The notes beneath the pieces are model-generated. The model worked only from the letters and a program-made list of their open reading frames with translations, was not told the origin of the DNA and did not search any database. DNA of 38,365 bases, from assembly GCA_947632565.1 (NCBI GenBank), contig CANRPT010000010.1, positions 1 to 38,365 on the forward strand, written 5' to 3'. Source of the DNA: an uncultured Bacilli bacterium (GTDB lineage Bacteria > Bacillota_I > Bacilli_A > RF39 > UBA660). The position numbers and the translations under genes were made by a program. This document shows positions 8,791-17,258 of this stretch, piece by piece (positions within the stretch are counted from its first letter, which is position 1; each line of letters starts with the position of its first letter).

Positions 8791-8865
8791 TCAGCTAGGT
8801 TTCCATATTATATCTTTGACTTGGATAAAATAAAAACCTAGTTTTTTTATGTTTTCTTTTTCCAT
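8791..8865 (-). CDS. Possible small protein, 24 residues
   Basis: ATG at 8865 on the complement has AAGGAG eight bases upstream and opens 24 codons (MEKENIKKLGFYFIQVKDII and four more). A promoter (8912-8939) lies correctly placed upstream. I recognise no family. It may be a short expressed peptide or the start of a decayed gene. The CTAGGTTT/AAACCTAG inverted repeat lies within its coding sequence. Confidence 0.35.
   Translation of the reverse strand: MEKENIKKLGFYFIQVKDIIWKPS
8795..8848 (+). terminator. Terminator-like inverted repeat (plus strand)
   Basis: CTAGGTTT and AAACCTAG are separated by 31 bases and followed by seven T. The loop is long, so termination is uncertain. Confidence 0.3.
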
Positions 8866-8911
8866 TTTATAAAACTCCTTCCCTAAAAAATGAAGGAAAA
8901 CAGTAATAAAT

Positions 8912-8939
8912 ATTATATAACTTACATTATTTTTTACAA
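8912..8939 (-). promoter_or_regulatory. Promoter of the minus-strand small ORF
   Basis: Read on the complement: TTGTAA, a 16-bp spacer, TATAAT. It lies about 45 bp before the ATG at 8865. Confidence 0.5.
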
Positions 8940-9053
8940 GCATGATAATTGGAAGACTAAATTAACCAGTGCAAATTTTTATGGTGCATTTAAAAATTTA
9001 TTTGAATTAAAAATCTATTTTTCATTCTTTTGGAAGTAAATTCAGAAAAAACA

Positions 9054-9062
9054 TGGTACAAT
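9054..9062 (+). promoter_or_regulatory. Extended -10 promoter of the phosphohexomutase gene
   Basis: TGGTACAAT, 36 bp before the start codon; no convincing -35 at normal spacing. Confidence 0.5.
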
Positions 9063-9098
9063 ATAAATAAAGAGCAAAATAAGAAAAGAGGTTAAAAT

Positions 9099-10478
9099 AT
9101 GGTACTAACAAAAAACATCAATCCGAATATTTTTCGTGAATACGATGTAAGAGGAGTTTATCCAATCGATATCAATGAAGATGTTGCTTATACTTTTGGA
9201 AAAGCTTTTGGAACGTATATCAAAAAGTTTCATCAAACCAAATGCGTCATTGGTCATGATAATCGTTTATCTAGTGATAGCTTAGTAAATGCTTTACTAA
9301 CGGGAGTCAAAGAAACGGGAATTGAAATTACTTATTTAGGACTTGTTACAACACCAATGTACTATTATGCTTGTATCAAAAAAGAAATTCCTGCTGGAGT
9401 GATGGTAACTGCTAGTCATAATCCCAAAGATGACAATGGTTTTAAATTTTCTTTTGATGAAAGAGGAAATGCAAGAGGGGAAATGATTCAAGAGTTCTTC
9501 CAGTTTTTATTAGAAGGTAACTACGATTCAGAAGAAGGAAGCATTACTTTTTATGATATCAAAGAAGAATATGAAAAATTATTATTGGATTGTGTTACTA
9601 TCAATCCAACTAGAAAATTAAAGGTAATTATCGATTGTGGAAATGGAACAACTTCTTTCTTTGCAAAAAATGTTTATGAAAAAACGGGGGTAGATTTAAC
9701 CGTTTTATTTGGAGAAAGCGATCCAACTTTTCCAAATCATCATCCAGATCCTTGTGTAGAAGAAAATCTATCTGCTTTAAAGCAGAAAGTATTAGATATT
9801 CATGCAGATGTTGGCATTGCCTTTGATGGAGATGGAGATCGAGTAGGAGTGATTTCAGAAAAAGGGACTTTTATTCCGGCAGATCAATTTATGATTATGA
9901 TAGCTAGATCTATACTTCCAACAAGTGAAAATAAAAGGTTTTTATACGATGTAAAGTGTAGTAAAGCTTTATCTGAGGAAATTGAAAAATTAGGGGGAAC
10001 TCCTATTATTTGTAGAACTGGGAATTCTTATACCAAGTTAGAAACCAAAGAAAAAGATTGTATTTTTGGGGGAGAATATAGTGGACATGTTTATTTTCGG
10101 GATAAGTTTTTAGGATTTGATTCAGGATTATATGCAGGACTTCGTTTATTAGAAATTCTAAGTAATACCACGAAAACGGTAACAGAATTATTAAAAGGAA
10201 TTTCTCATTATGAATCTACTCCTGAAATTAAGATTCCTTCAACAGATATGAAGAAAAAGGAAGTAGTAGCTAAAGTGAAAGAATATTGTCATCGTCAAAA
10301 CTATCCAACTATTGAATTAGATGGAGTACGAGTAGAATTGGAAGATGGTTGGGCTCTCATCCGCTATAGTAATACAGGGCCAAATATTACTGCACGTTTT
10401 GAAGGAAAAACGAAAGAAAAAATGAAAGAGTTAGAGCAAGAATTTATGACCTTAATTCAAGAATATAATCAGTTCTAA
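9099..10478 (+). CDS. manB: Phosphomannomutase/phosphoglucomutase
   Basis: This alpha-D-phosphohexomutase interconverts hexose-6-phosphate and hexose-1-phosphate, feeding nucleotide-sugar synthesis for wall and surface glycans. The catalytic phosphoserine loop is TASHNPKDDNG near residue 102. The metal loop DGDGDRVG lies near 244, the sugar-binding loop GGEYSGH near 327 and the phosphate-binding end RYSNTGPN near 425. At 459 residues it fits the PMM/PGM (AlgC-like) subgroup. Good AAGAGG site. It stands alone between two gaps. Exact hexose preference cannot be told from sequence. Confidence 0.9.
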   Translation: MVLTKNINPNIFREYDVRGVYPIDINEDVAYTFGKAFGTYIKKFHQTKCVIGHDNRLSSDSLVNALLTGVKETGIEITYLGLVTTPMYYYACIKKEIPAGVMVTASHNPKDDNGFKFSFDERGNARGEMIQEFFQFLLEGNYDSEEGSITFYDIKEEYEKLLLDCVTINPTRKLKVIIDCGNGTTSFFAKNVYEKTGVDLTVLFGESDPTFPNHHPDPCVEENLSALKQKVLDIHADVGIAFDGDGDRVGVISEKGTFIPADQFMIMIARSILPTSENKRFLYDVKCSKALSEEIEKLGGTPIICRTGNSYTKLETKEKDCIFGGEYSGHVYFRDKFLGFDSGLYAGLRLLEILSNTTKTVTELLKGISHYESTPEIKIPSTDMKKKEVVAKVKEYCHRQNYPTIELDGVRVELEDGWALIRYSNTGPNITARFEGKTKEKMKELEQEFMTLIQEYNQF

Positions 10479-10548
10479 TTACTTTTTTGAAAGAATAAGA
10501 AGAAACTGTCAAGTATTTGTCTAATTTCTTTTTTTTCTTGGTTTTATC

Positions 10549-10557
10549 TGTTATAAT
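10549..10557 (+). promoter_or_regulatory. Extended -10 promoter of parE
   Basis: TGTTATAAT directly before the AAAGGAG site of parE, giving a very short leader. Confidence 0.6.
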
Positions 10558-10577
10558 AAAAAAGGAGAGTGAAGACA

Positions 10578-12491
10578 ATGGCAGTAAAATATGATGAAAG
10601 TTCAATCAAGATTCTAGAAGGTTTAGAGGCCGTTCGTAAAAGACCAGGAATGTATATTGGTTCTACCGATAAAAGAGGTCTTCACCATTTAGTATGGGAA
10701 ATTGTAGATAATGCCATCGATGAAGCCATTAATGGTTATGGAGATTATATTAAAGTAACCATTCATAAAGATAAAAGTTTAAGTGTAGAAGATCATGGAC
10801 GTGGAGTTCCAACGGGAATGCATGCCTCTGGAAAAACGACTCCAGAAGTTATTTATACCGTACTACATGCAGGTGGTAAGTTTGAAGAAGCAGGATATAA
10901 AGTATCCGGAGGACTTCATGGCGTAGGAGCAAGTGTTGTAAATGCATTATCTAAATGGATGGAAGTAACTATCAGAAAAGATAAGAAAGAATATCAAATT
11001 CGGTTTCATAATGGAGGAGAAGTAGAAAGACCGTTAAAAGAAATTGGAACTACATCCAAAACGGGAACAACTGTTCGTTTTCTACCAGACGATTCCATCT
11101 TTTCTACGACAACCTTTTCTTACACAACCATTTGCGAAAGAATGCAAGAATCTGCCTTTTTACTAAAAGGATTAACCATTGAAGTAGTGGATGAAGAAGA
11201 TAATAAAAGTGAAAAGTATCATTATGAAGATGGATTAGTAGCTTTTGTGAATTATTTAAATGAAGATAAGATGCCTTTACATAATGTTATTGCTTTTGAG
11301 GGGATCAAAGATCGCATGGATATTAGTGTAGCAATGCAATATACAGATACTTATAATGAAAATATTATTTCCTTTGTTAATAATGTAAAAACCATCGATG
11401 GAGGAAGTCATGAAGTAGGGTTTAAAACTGCTTTAACGAGAGCTTTTAATGATTATGCCAAAGAACATAATTACTTGAAAGGAAAAGATAAATTATTTGA
11501 AGGACCAAATGTAAGAGAAGGATTAACGGCAATTATTTCGTTAAAAATTCCGGAAGATTTACTCCAATTTGAAGGACAAACCAAAGGAAAATTAGGAACT
11601 CCTCAAGCTCGTACAGCAGTAGAATCCTTAGTAGGAGAAAAATTACAGTATTTTTTAGAAGAAAACAAAAAGATTGCGACAGATATTATCGAAAAAGCTT
11701 TAAAAAGTAAGATGGCAAGTGAAGCGGCTAGAAAAGCAAGAGAAGAAGCCAGAAAAGGCAAAAGCAAAAATCCAAAAGAAAGAGCTTTATCTGGAAAACT
11801 AACACCAGCACAATCCAAAGATAAAGAACATAAAGAATTATTTATCGTGGAAGGAGATAGTGCAGGTGGTTCTGCAAAACAAGGAAGAGATCGAAGATTT
11901 CAAGCTATTTTACCATTACGTGGAAAAGTATTAAATACCGAAAAGACCAAAATGGAAGATATTTTTAAAAATGAAGAAATTAATACCATGATTTATACCA
12001 TTGGTGCGGGGGTAGGACCAAATTTTGATATTGAGGAAGCAGAATATAATAAAGTAATTATTATGACCGATGCCGATGATGATGGAGCACATATTCAATG
12101 TTTATTGATGACTTTCTTTTATCGCTATATGAGACCTTTAATTGAAGCAGGAAGATTATATATTGCTCTTCCACCATTATTTTTAATTAAAAATGGAAAA
12201 GAACATATTTATGCTTATTCTGTAGATGAAATGAAACAAATTGTAACTGGAAAAAAATGTGATGTACAGCGTTACAAAGGATTAGGAGAAATGAATGCCG
12301 ATCAATTAGCAGAAACCACAATGAATCCAGGAACGAGAAGTTTAATTCGAGTAACCATTGAAGATGCTTTATTAGCAGAAAAAAGAGTTAGTATTTTAAT
12401 GGGAGATAATGTAGAACCAAGAAAAAATTGGATTGATGAAAATGTAGAATTTTCTTTGGAAGATGATTATCAAATTGAAACAAAATCCTAA
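10578..12491 (+). CDS. parE: DNA topoisomerase IV subunit B (ParE)
   Basis: ParE is the ATPase subunit of topoisomerase IV, which unlinks sister chromosomes. The GHKL ATPase motifs are EIVDNAIDEA near residue 35, DHGRGVP near 67 and GGLHGVGASVVNALS near 107. The Toprim domain has EGDSAGGSA and MTDADDDGAHIQ. The GAHIQ form is usual for ParE, where GyrB normally has GAHIR, and the partner gene is ParC-like. ATG 10578 gives the conserved start MAVKYDESSIKILEGLEAVR; a GTG at 10569 sits too close to the AAGGAG site. About 637 residues, as expected. Confidence 0.92.
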   Translation: MAVKYDESSIKILEGLEAVRKRPGMYIGSTDKRGLHHLVWEIVDNAIDEAINGYGDYIKVTIHKDKSLSVEDHGRGVPTGMHASGKTTPEVIYTVLHAGGKFEEAGYKVSGGLHGVGASVVNALSKWMEVTIRKDKKEYQIRFHNGGEVERPLKEIGTTSKTGTTVRFLPDDSIFSTTTFSYTTICERMQESAFLLKGLTIEVVDEEDNKSEKYHYEDGLVAFVNYLNEDKMPLHNVIAFEGIKDRMDISVAMQYTDTYNENIISFVNNVKTIDGGSHEVGFKTALTRAFNDYAKEHNYLKGKDKLFEGPNVREGLTAIISLKIPEDLLQFEGQTKGKLGTPQARTAVESLVGEKLQYFLEENKKIATDIIEKALKSKMASEAARKAREEARKGKSKNPKERALSGKLTPAQSKDKEHKELFIVEGDSAGGSAKQGRDRRFQAILPLRGKVLNTEKTKMEDIFKNEEINTMIYTIGAGVGPNFDIEEAEYNKVIIMTDADDDGAHIQCLLMTFFYRYMRPLIEAGRLYIALPPLFLIKNGKEHIYAYSVDEMKQIVTGKKCDVQRYKGLGEMNADQLAETTMNPGTRSLIRVTIEDALLAEKRVSILMGDNVEPRKNWIDENVEFSLEDDYQIETKS

Positions 12492-12511
12492 GAGGAAGAA
12501 GGATTTTTAGG

Positions 12512-13009
12512 ATGATTAATCAGATTGGATTCGATTTTATCACTCAAAATAGTATAAAACTCTATGAATTTCTGCAACAGAACAAAATCAAAAAAAAACA
12601 AGTTTACCTTGTTCTTCAAAAGGGAAATACCAAGTTTCTATCCGAACAATTAAAGAAAAGTGAACAGAAAAAAGCTGTAGAAGATTTAAAAAACTATACC
12701 AAAAGAACTTGTTTTGAAGATTTTTTCTGGCAAAATGAAAATAAATTTCCTCATTTAAAAGAAATTTATGATATTGTAAATATGGATTCTATGATTAATC
12801 AAGTCATAACCAATCCTATTTTTGAAAAAAAAAGAAATCTTTATTATGCAGATTTTATGATTGATTCCTTAATAGAAGAATTTTATGATTATCAAAGTGT
12901 ACAATTTCTAGCAAAAGTAAAGCAGGAAATCATTGAAAAAAAGAAAAAATTAAATCGACTCATTGAAAAAAATATTCGTTATTTCTATATTCGAAGAATA
13001 ACGATTTAG
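12512..13009 (+). CDS. Unrecognised protein between parE and parC
   Basis: I do not recognise this 165-residue protein. It is charged and lysine-rich, mostly helical by composition, with no signal peptide or membrane segment and a basic C-terminal third (KQEIIEKKKKLNRLIEKN). Its codon use matches its neighbours and it has a ribosome binding site (AGGAAGAAGG). It sits 20 bp after parE and 14 bp before parC, so all three are very probably one transcript. Whether it acts with topoisomerase IV is unknown. Confidence 0.7.
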   Translation: MINQIGFDFITQNSIKLYEFLQQNKIKKKQVYLVLQKGNTKFLSEQLKKSEQKKAVEDLKNYTKRTCFEDFFWQNENKFPHLKEIYDIVNMDSMINQVITNPIFEKKRNLYYADFMIDSLIEEFYDYQSVQFLAKVKQEIIEKKKKLNRLIEKNIRYFYIRRITI

Positions 13010-13023
13010 AAAGAGGATGTAGT

Positions 13024-15681
13024 ATGGCAAAAAAAGAAAAAGTAGAAGAAGTGATTGAAAAAATATATGATTACACCTTAGAAGAAATTATGGGAGATCG
13101 TTTTGGAAGATATTCGAAATATATTATCCAAGATCGTGCGATTCCAGATGTAAGAGATGGGTTAAAACCAGTACAAAGAAGAATTTTATACGGAATGTAT
13201 CGAGGACATCATACTTATGATAAGCCTTACGTTAAATCTGCACGTTCTGTTGGAGATATCATGGGTAAATATCATCCCCATGGGGATTCTTCTATTTATG
13301 ATGCCATGGTTCGTATGAGTCAATGGTGGAAACAATCTACTCCTTATATTGATATGCATGGAAATAATGGTTCCATGGATGGAGATAGTCCTGCTGCCAT
13401 GCGTTATACCGAAGCAAGGCTTTCCAAAATTAGTAATGAATTATTAGAAGATATTGATAAAGAAACGATTGTATGGGCTCCTAACTTTGATGATTCGGAA
13501 GTAGAACCAACCGTTCTTCCAGCTAGATTCCCTAATTTAATTGTCAATGGAGCAACAGGAATTAGTGCTGGATATGCTACGAATATTCCTCCTCATAATT
13601 TAGGAGAAATTATTGATGCAACTATGAAAAGAATTGATTCTCCTAACTGTTATTTAGATACCATTATGGATATTGTAAAAGGACCAGACTTTCCAACTGG
13701 TGGAATTATTGAAGGAATGGATGGAATTAGAAGCGCTTATGAATCTGGTAGAGGAAAAATTATAGTAAAAGCAAAAACTACTTTTGAAGAAGAAAAAGGA
13801 AAAGTTGTACTTGCGATATCAGAAATTCCATTTGAAGTGAATAAGGCAATGTTAGTTCGAAAAATCGATGAAATTCGAATTGATAAAAAGATTGATGGAA
13901 TCCTAGAAGTAAGAGATGAATCAGATCGAGATGGATTAAGAATTGCCATCGATTTAAAGAAAGATGCGAATCGAGAATTTATTTTAAACTATTTATTGAA
14001 AAATACTGACTTACAAGTTTCTTATAATTTTAATATGATCGTAATTGATCATCGTAGACCAAAACAATTGGGATTACTTGCTATCTTAGACTCTTATATT
14101 GAATTTAAAAAAGAAGTGATTACCAAAAGAACACAATTTGACCTTCGTATGGCAAAATCAAGATTACATATTGTAGAAGGATTAATTAAATGTTTATCGA
14201 TTTTAGATGAAGTAATTCGTGTCATTCGTGCTAGTAAGAATAAACAAGATGCGAAAGATAATTTAGTAAAAGAATTTGATTTTACCATTCTGCAAGCAGA
14301 AGCGATTGTAACTTTGCAACTTTATAAATTAACGAATACCGATGTAACAGAATTGGAAAAAGAATTAGAAAGTTTAAGAAGTTTCGTTTCAGAGTTAGAA
14401 GAAATCTTATCTAGTGAAGACAAATTAAAGTCTGTTATGAAAGAAGAATTAAGAAGGGTAAAGAAAGAGTATGGAACTCCTAGAAAAACAGAAATTAAAG
14501 AAGAAATTACCGAAATTAAAATTGATACAACCGTTATGATTCCGAAAGAAGATGTACTAGTTATGGTAACCAAAGATGGTTATATTAAGAGAACTTCATG
14601 GAGAAGCTATCAGTCATCTAGTGAGGAATCCTTATTAAAAGATAATGATTATGCAATTGGATTATATGAATTAAATACTTTAGATACCATTTTATTATTT
14701 ACCAATTTAGGAAATTATCTTTTTGTCCCTGTTCATATTATTCCAGATTTAAAATGGAGAGAAATGGGAAAACATATTAGTAATATCATCAAATTAGAAG
14801 AAACAGAAGAAATTATTAGTGCAATTCCTGTTCCAGATTTTGAAGATAAAACGGATGTTGTAATCGCAACGCAAAACGGAATGATTAAACGAACCTCTTT
14901 AAAAGAATTCCAAGTAAGTAGATATTCTAAACCAATTCAATGTATGAAATTAAAAGAACAAGATACAGTAGTGAATGCCTTTATTACTACCTCATCTGAA
15001 ATCTTTGTTGCAACGGATGGAAATTATGGTTTATGGTTTGACCGAGAAGATATCCCAGTAGTAGGAATCAAAGCTAGCGGAGTAAAAGCAATGAAATTAA
15101 AAAATGATCATGTCGTATCTTGCCTATCTTTTGATTTAAATTCTATAGAAACACTTTTAGTGGTAACGGATAAAGGAACTGGAAAAAGAATGAAGCTAGA
15201 AGAATTTGAAAAAGCATCTCGTAGTCAACGTGGATTATTATTACTTCGTGAAGTAAAAACAAATCCTTATCACGTAAAAAGAGCATTTATGGTTTCTACA
15301 AAAGATCATATTGGAATCAAAACACCAGATATTAATTTATTAAAGGTAAGTGAATTTCCAATTATGGATCGCTATTCAACAGGAAGTACGATTTCCAAAC
15401 ATGATGTTTTAGATGCTTTTCAAGTAGCAGAACTGATAACAAAAGAAAAGTTAGATTCCAAGGAAGACGATTCCAGCAATTCTTCTATGGAAGAAGTAGA
15501 AACAGTTTCTAGCATAGAAGAAAATCTTACTGCTAAAATTTTAGAAGAAGTTCCCATTGAAAAAAAAGAAACAAAAAAGGAAGAAAAGAAAGAATTGACA
15601 AGGAAAAAATCAGAGAAAGTATCCTTAAAGGAGATAGATGATCGATTAATGACGATTGACGACTTTTTAGGGGATTTTTAA
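13024..15681 (+). CDS. parC: DNA topoisomerase IV subunit A (ParC)
   Basis: ParC is the DNA-cleaving subunit of topoisomerase IV. It begins with the winged-helix domain; the quinolone-region motif is SARSVGDIMGKYHPHGDSS near residue 80 and the catalytic tyrosine is in AMRYTEARL near 123. NGATGISAGYATNIPPHN follows, then the coiled-coil arm and the C-terminal beta-pinwheel. The MHGNNGSMDGD segment is more ParC- than GyrA-like. The 885-residue length includes an extra charged, low-complexity tail of about 70 residues (E/K/S-rich). Together with ParE it forms the A2B2 enzyme. Confidence 0.92.
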   Translation: MAKKEKVEEVIEKIYDYTLEEIMGDRFGRYSKYIIQDRAIPDVRDGLKPVQRRILYGMYRGHHTYDKPYVKSARSVGDIMGKYHPHGDSSIYDAMVRMSQWWKQSTPYIDMHGNNGSMDGDSPAAMRYTEARLSKISNELLEDIDKETIVWAPNFDDSEVEPTVLPARFPNLIVNGATGISAGYATNIPPHNLGEIIDATMKRIDSPNCYLDTIMDIVKGPDFPTGGIIEGMDGIRSAYESGRGKIIVKAKTTFEEEKGKVVLAISEIPFEVNKAMLVRKIDEIRIDKKIDGILEVRDESDRDGLRIAIDLKKDANREFILNYLLKNTDLQVSYNFNMIVIDHRRPKQLGLLAILDSYIEFKKEVITKRTQFDLRMAKSRLHIVEGLIKCLSILDEVIRVIRASKNKQDAKDNLVKEFDFTILQAEAIVTLQLYKLTNTDVTELEKELESLRSFVSELEEILSSEDKLKSVMKEELRRVKKEYGTPRKTEIKEEITEIKIDTTVMIPKEDVLVMVTKDGYIKRTSWRSYQSSSEESLLKDNDYAIGLYELNTLDTILLFTNLGNYLFVPVHIIPDLKWREMGKHISNIIKLEETEEIISAIPVPDFEDKTDVVIATQNGMIKRTSLKEFQVSRYSKPIQCMKLKEQDTVVNAFITTSSEIFVATDGNYGLWFDREDIPVVGIKASGVKAMKLKNDHVVSCLSFDLNSIETLLVVTDKGTGKRMKLEEFEKASRSQRGLLLLREVKTNPYHVKRAFMVSTKDHIGIKTPDINLLKVSEFPIMDRYSTGSTISKHDVLDAFQVAELITKEKLDSKEDDSSNSSMEEVETVSSIEENLTAKILEEVPIEKKETKKEEKKELTRKKSEKVSLKEIDDRLMTIDDFLGDF

Positions 15682-15704
15682 GCTCTTTTTTCTAAAGCAA
15701 GAAG

Positions 15705-15733
15705 AAAAATAGGAAACAAAAGCCTATTTTTTT
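15705..15733 (+). terminator. Rho-independent terminator of the parE-parC transcript
   Basis: AAAAATAGG and CCTATTTTT form a perfect 9-bp stem with a 9-base loop, followed by T. Confidence 0.85.
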
Positions 15734-15756
15734 CATATATATAACTAGGTGGTAAT

Positions 15757-16137
15757 ATGGCAAAGGAAGATTTTAAAAGATTTGTAAGAAGTCACCCAGA
15801 ATTAGTCAATCATGTAAATAATGGTTCCATGACTTGGCAAAAGTTTTATGAAATGTATGATCTTTATGGAGAAAATAATACGATTTGGTTGAAATACCAA
15901 TCTTCAAATTCAGCAATAGAAAATACAGAAACTGTTACCAAAACAAAATCTCCAACAGTAGGAGATACCTCTTTAAAAGATCTCTTTAACATGGTAAAGA
16001 AAATAGATTTAGATTCTGTGAAAAAAGGAGCAGAGGGCTTGCAAAAGGCAATTGCTTTAGTACAAGATTTAGGTAGTAGTTCTAAAACAACAACTAACTA
16101 TCAAGCAAGACCTTTATATCAGCACTTAGAAGATTAA
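15757..16137 (+). CDS. ylbD: YlbD-like putative spore coat protein
   Basis: The N-terminus (FKRFVRSHPELV, NGSMTWQKFYEMYDLYGE) matches the YlbD family, annotated in Bacillus as a putative coat protein. At 126 residues it is the usual length. The middle is low-complexity (T/S/K), followed by a helical segment (LFNMVKKIDLDSVKKGAEGL). AGGTGG gives a strong start. The identification is supported by the gene order ylbD-ylbE-ylbF-rsmD, the same as in Bacillus except that ylbG is missing. A role in the spore coat is inferred from homology. Confidence 0.75.
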   Translation: MAKEDFKRFVRSHPELVNHVNNGSMTWQKFYEMYDLYGENNTIWLKYQSSNSAIENTETVTKTKSPTVGDTSLKDLFNMVKKIDLDSVKKGAEGLQKAIALVQDLGSSSKTTTNYQARPLYQHLED

Positions 16138-16358
16138 TGGATATTCCAACCCAAATTAGAATCAAAAATAATCCCTATTTATACCGTTATTTAAGGGATA
16201 ATTCCAGTTGGTATAAGAATCTAAATCGAAATCCCAATAGCATTAAACAAATGGAAATAGAAATGAAAAGAGCCTATAAATTAAATTTATCTGATCGAAT
16301 TGATAACTTTAGCCAAAAAATAGAGATGATCCGTTCTTTCATGGATATATTAAGTTAA
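16137..16358 (+). CDS. ylbE: YlbE-like protein
   Basis: This 73-residue protein matches the YlbE-like family: IRIKNNPYLYRYLRDNSSWYKNLNRNP is the conserved region rich in Tyr/Trp, and the C-terminus ends in a short helix (MIRSFMDILS). The function is unknown in Bacillus as well. It starts in the TAATG overlap with ylbD, so translation is probably coupled. Confidence 0.75.
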   Translation: MDIPTQIRIKNNPYLYRYLRDNSSWYKNLNRNPNSIKQMEIEMKRAYKLNLSDRIDNFSQKIEMIRSFMDILS

Positions 16359-16385
16359 ACCAGTAGACATCACTGGTTTTTTCTT
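16357..16385 (+). terminator. Rho-independent terminator after ylbE
   Basis: AAACCAGT-AGACATC-ACTGGTTT followed by TTTTCTTTT. It overlaps the ylbE stop codon and contains the -35 of the next promoter. Confidence 0.8.
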
Positions 16386-16392
16386 TTATAAT
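16364..16392 (+). promoter_or_regulatory. Sigma-A promoter of ylbF-rsmD, nested in the terminator
   Basis: TAGACA (5 of 6 to TTGACA), a 17-bp spacer and a perfect TATAAT. The -35 lies in the loop of the ylbE terminator. The predicted +1 near 16399 falls on or a few bases before the ylbF start. Confidence 0.65.
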
Positions 16393-16404
16393 AAAGATGT
16401 GATT

Positions 16405-16743
16405 ATGATGAAAGAAAAAATAGAATGCAAATTAGAAGAACTTCTAGAATTATTAAAAAAGGATACTAAAATAGTTTCTTTTCAGGAAAAAAGGGAAGCT
16501 TTATTAGAAAATCAAAATTTTTTAAAAAAAATGAAACAGCTACAAAACTTAGATATTTATTCTAGTGAATATCAAAAATTAAAAAAAGAACTATTGGAAA
16601 ATCCAGTATTTAAAGAATATAAAGAATTAGAAACAGAAATTACTTTTTTCATTTTAGAGATTAACCAAAGATTAAAATCATTAACCAAAAGGGGAGAAAG
16701 AGTATGCGAATCATCAGTGGAACATATAAAGGAAGAAAAATAG
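16405..16743 (+). CDS. ylbF: YlbF/YmcA-family regulator (RicF-like)
   Basis: In Bacillus YlbF (RicF) forms the Y-complex with YmcA and YaaT, an RNase Y accessory factor affecting competence, biofilm and sporulation. This 112-residue protein is all-helical, with the family-type segments FQEKREALLENQNFLKKMKQ and SSEYQKLKKELLENP. It sits in the conserved ylb order. Its 3' end overlaps rsmD by 40 nt. The start is unclear: GTG 16399, ATG 16405 or ATG 16408, none with a good ribosome binding site, which fits a near-leaderless mRNA. Confidence 0.75.
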   Translation: MMKEKIECKLEELLELLKKDTKIVSFQEKREALLENQNFLKKMKQLQNLDIYSSEYQKLKKELLENPVFKEYKELETEITFFILEINQRLKSLTKRGERVCESSVEHIKEEK

Positions 16744-17258
16744 ATGGTTATGAAATTGTTGGTACTCGACCTACTCAGGATCGAATGAAAGAAAGCCTAT
16801 TTGCCATGATACAGGATGAAATAAGAGGTGCAACAGTTTTAGACTTATTTGCAGGAAGTGGTAATTTAGGAATAGAAGCTTTAAGTAATGGAGCAATTTT
16901 TACTTCCTTTGTTGATTCGAATAAAAAGTGTTGTGAAGTCATTCAAAAGAACTTAGCATCTATTCCAGAAGAAACCTATCAAATTCAAAATTTAGATTAT
17001 CAAAAGGCACTTTTTCTTTTTGAACAAGAGAAAAAAAGCTTTGATATTATTTTACTAGATCCTCCTTACCAACTTTCTTGTTTTCATGAAATCTTAATTT
17101 TTTTTGGAAAAAACGATTTATTAAAAGAAGATGGAATCGTTATTTGTGAGTATGAAATAGATCAATTTCAAGAAGAATATCCTAATTTGATTTTAGAAAA
17201 AGAAAAGAAATATGGATATAAAAAAATTAGAATATATCGAAAAAGGAGTAATCCATGA
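16704..17258 (+). CDS. rsmD: 16S rRNA (guanine-966-N2) methyltransferase RsmD
   Basis: RsmD methylates G966 of 16S rRNA in the small subunit, using S-adenosylmethionine. The protein starts MRIISGTYKGRKI, typical of the family. It carries the SAM loop DLFAGSGNLGIEALSNGA near residue 46 and the catalytic LLDPPY near 117. At 184 residues the length is normal. The start lies inside ylbF with AGGGGAG upstream, and the stop overlaps the next gene by 4 nt, so the three genes form one operon. In Bacillus coaD follows at this point; here it is absent. Confidence 0.92.
   Translation: MRIISGTYKGRKIDGYEIVGTRPTQDRMKESLFAMIQDEIRGATVLDLFAGSGNLGIEALSNGAIFTSFVDSNKKCCEVIQKNLASIPEETYQIQNLDYQKALFLFEQEKKSFDIILLDPPYQLSCFHEILIFFGKNDLLKEDGIVICEYEIDQFQEEYPNLILEKEKKYGYKKIRIYRKRSNP

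Noticed and set aside
8618..9098. tRNA, riboswitch or CRISPR repeats in the 480-bp gap
   Set aside because: No cloverleaf, conserved riboswitch core or spaced direct repeats; only AT-rich hairpins and the possible small ORF.
10578..15681. GyrB/GyrA instead of ParE/ParC
   Set aside because: Toprim motif GAHIQ and the MHGNNGSMDGD and YHPHGDSS contexts fit topoisomerase IV; no dnaA/recF neighbourhood.
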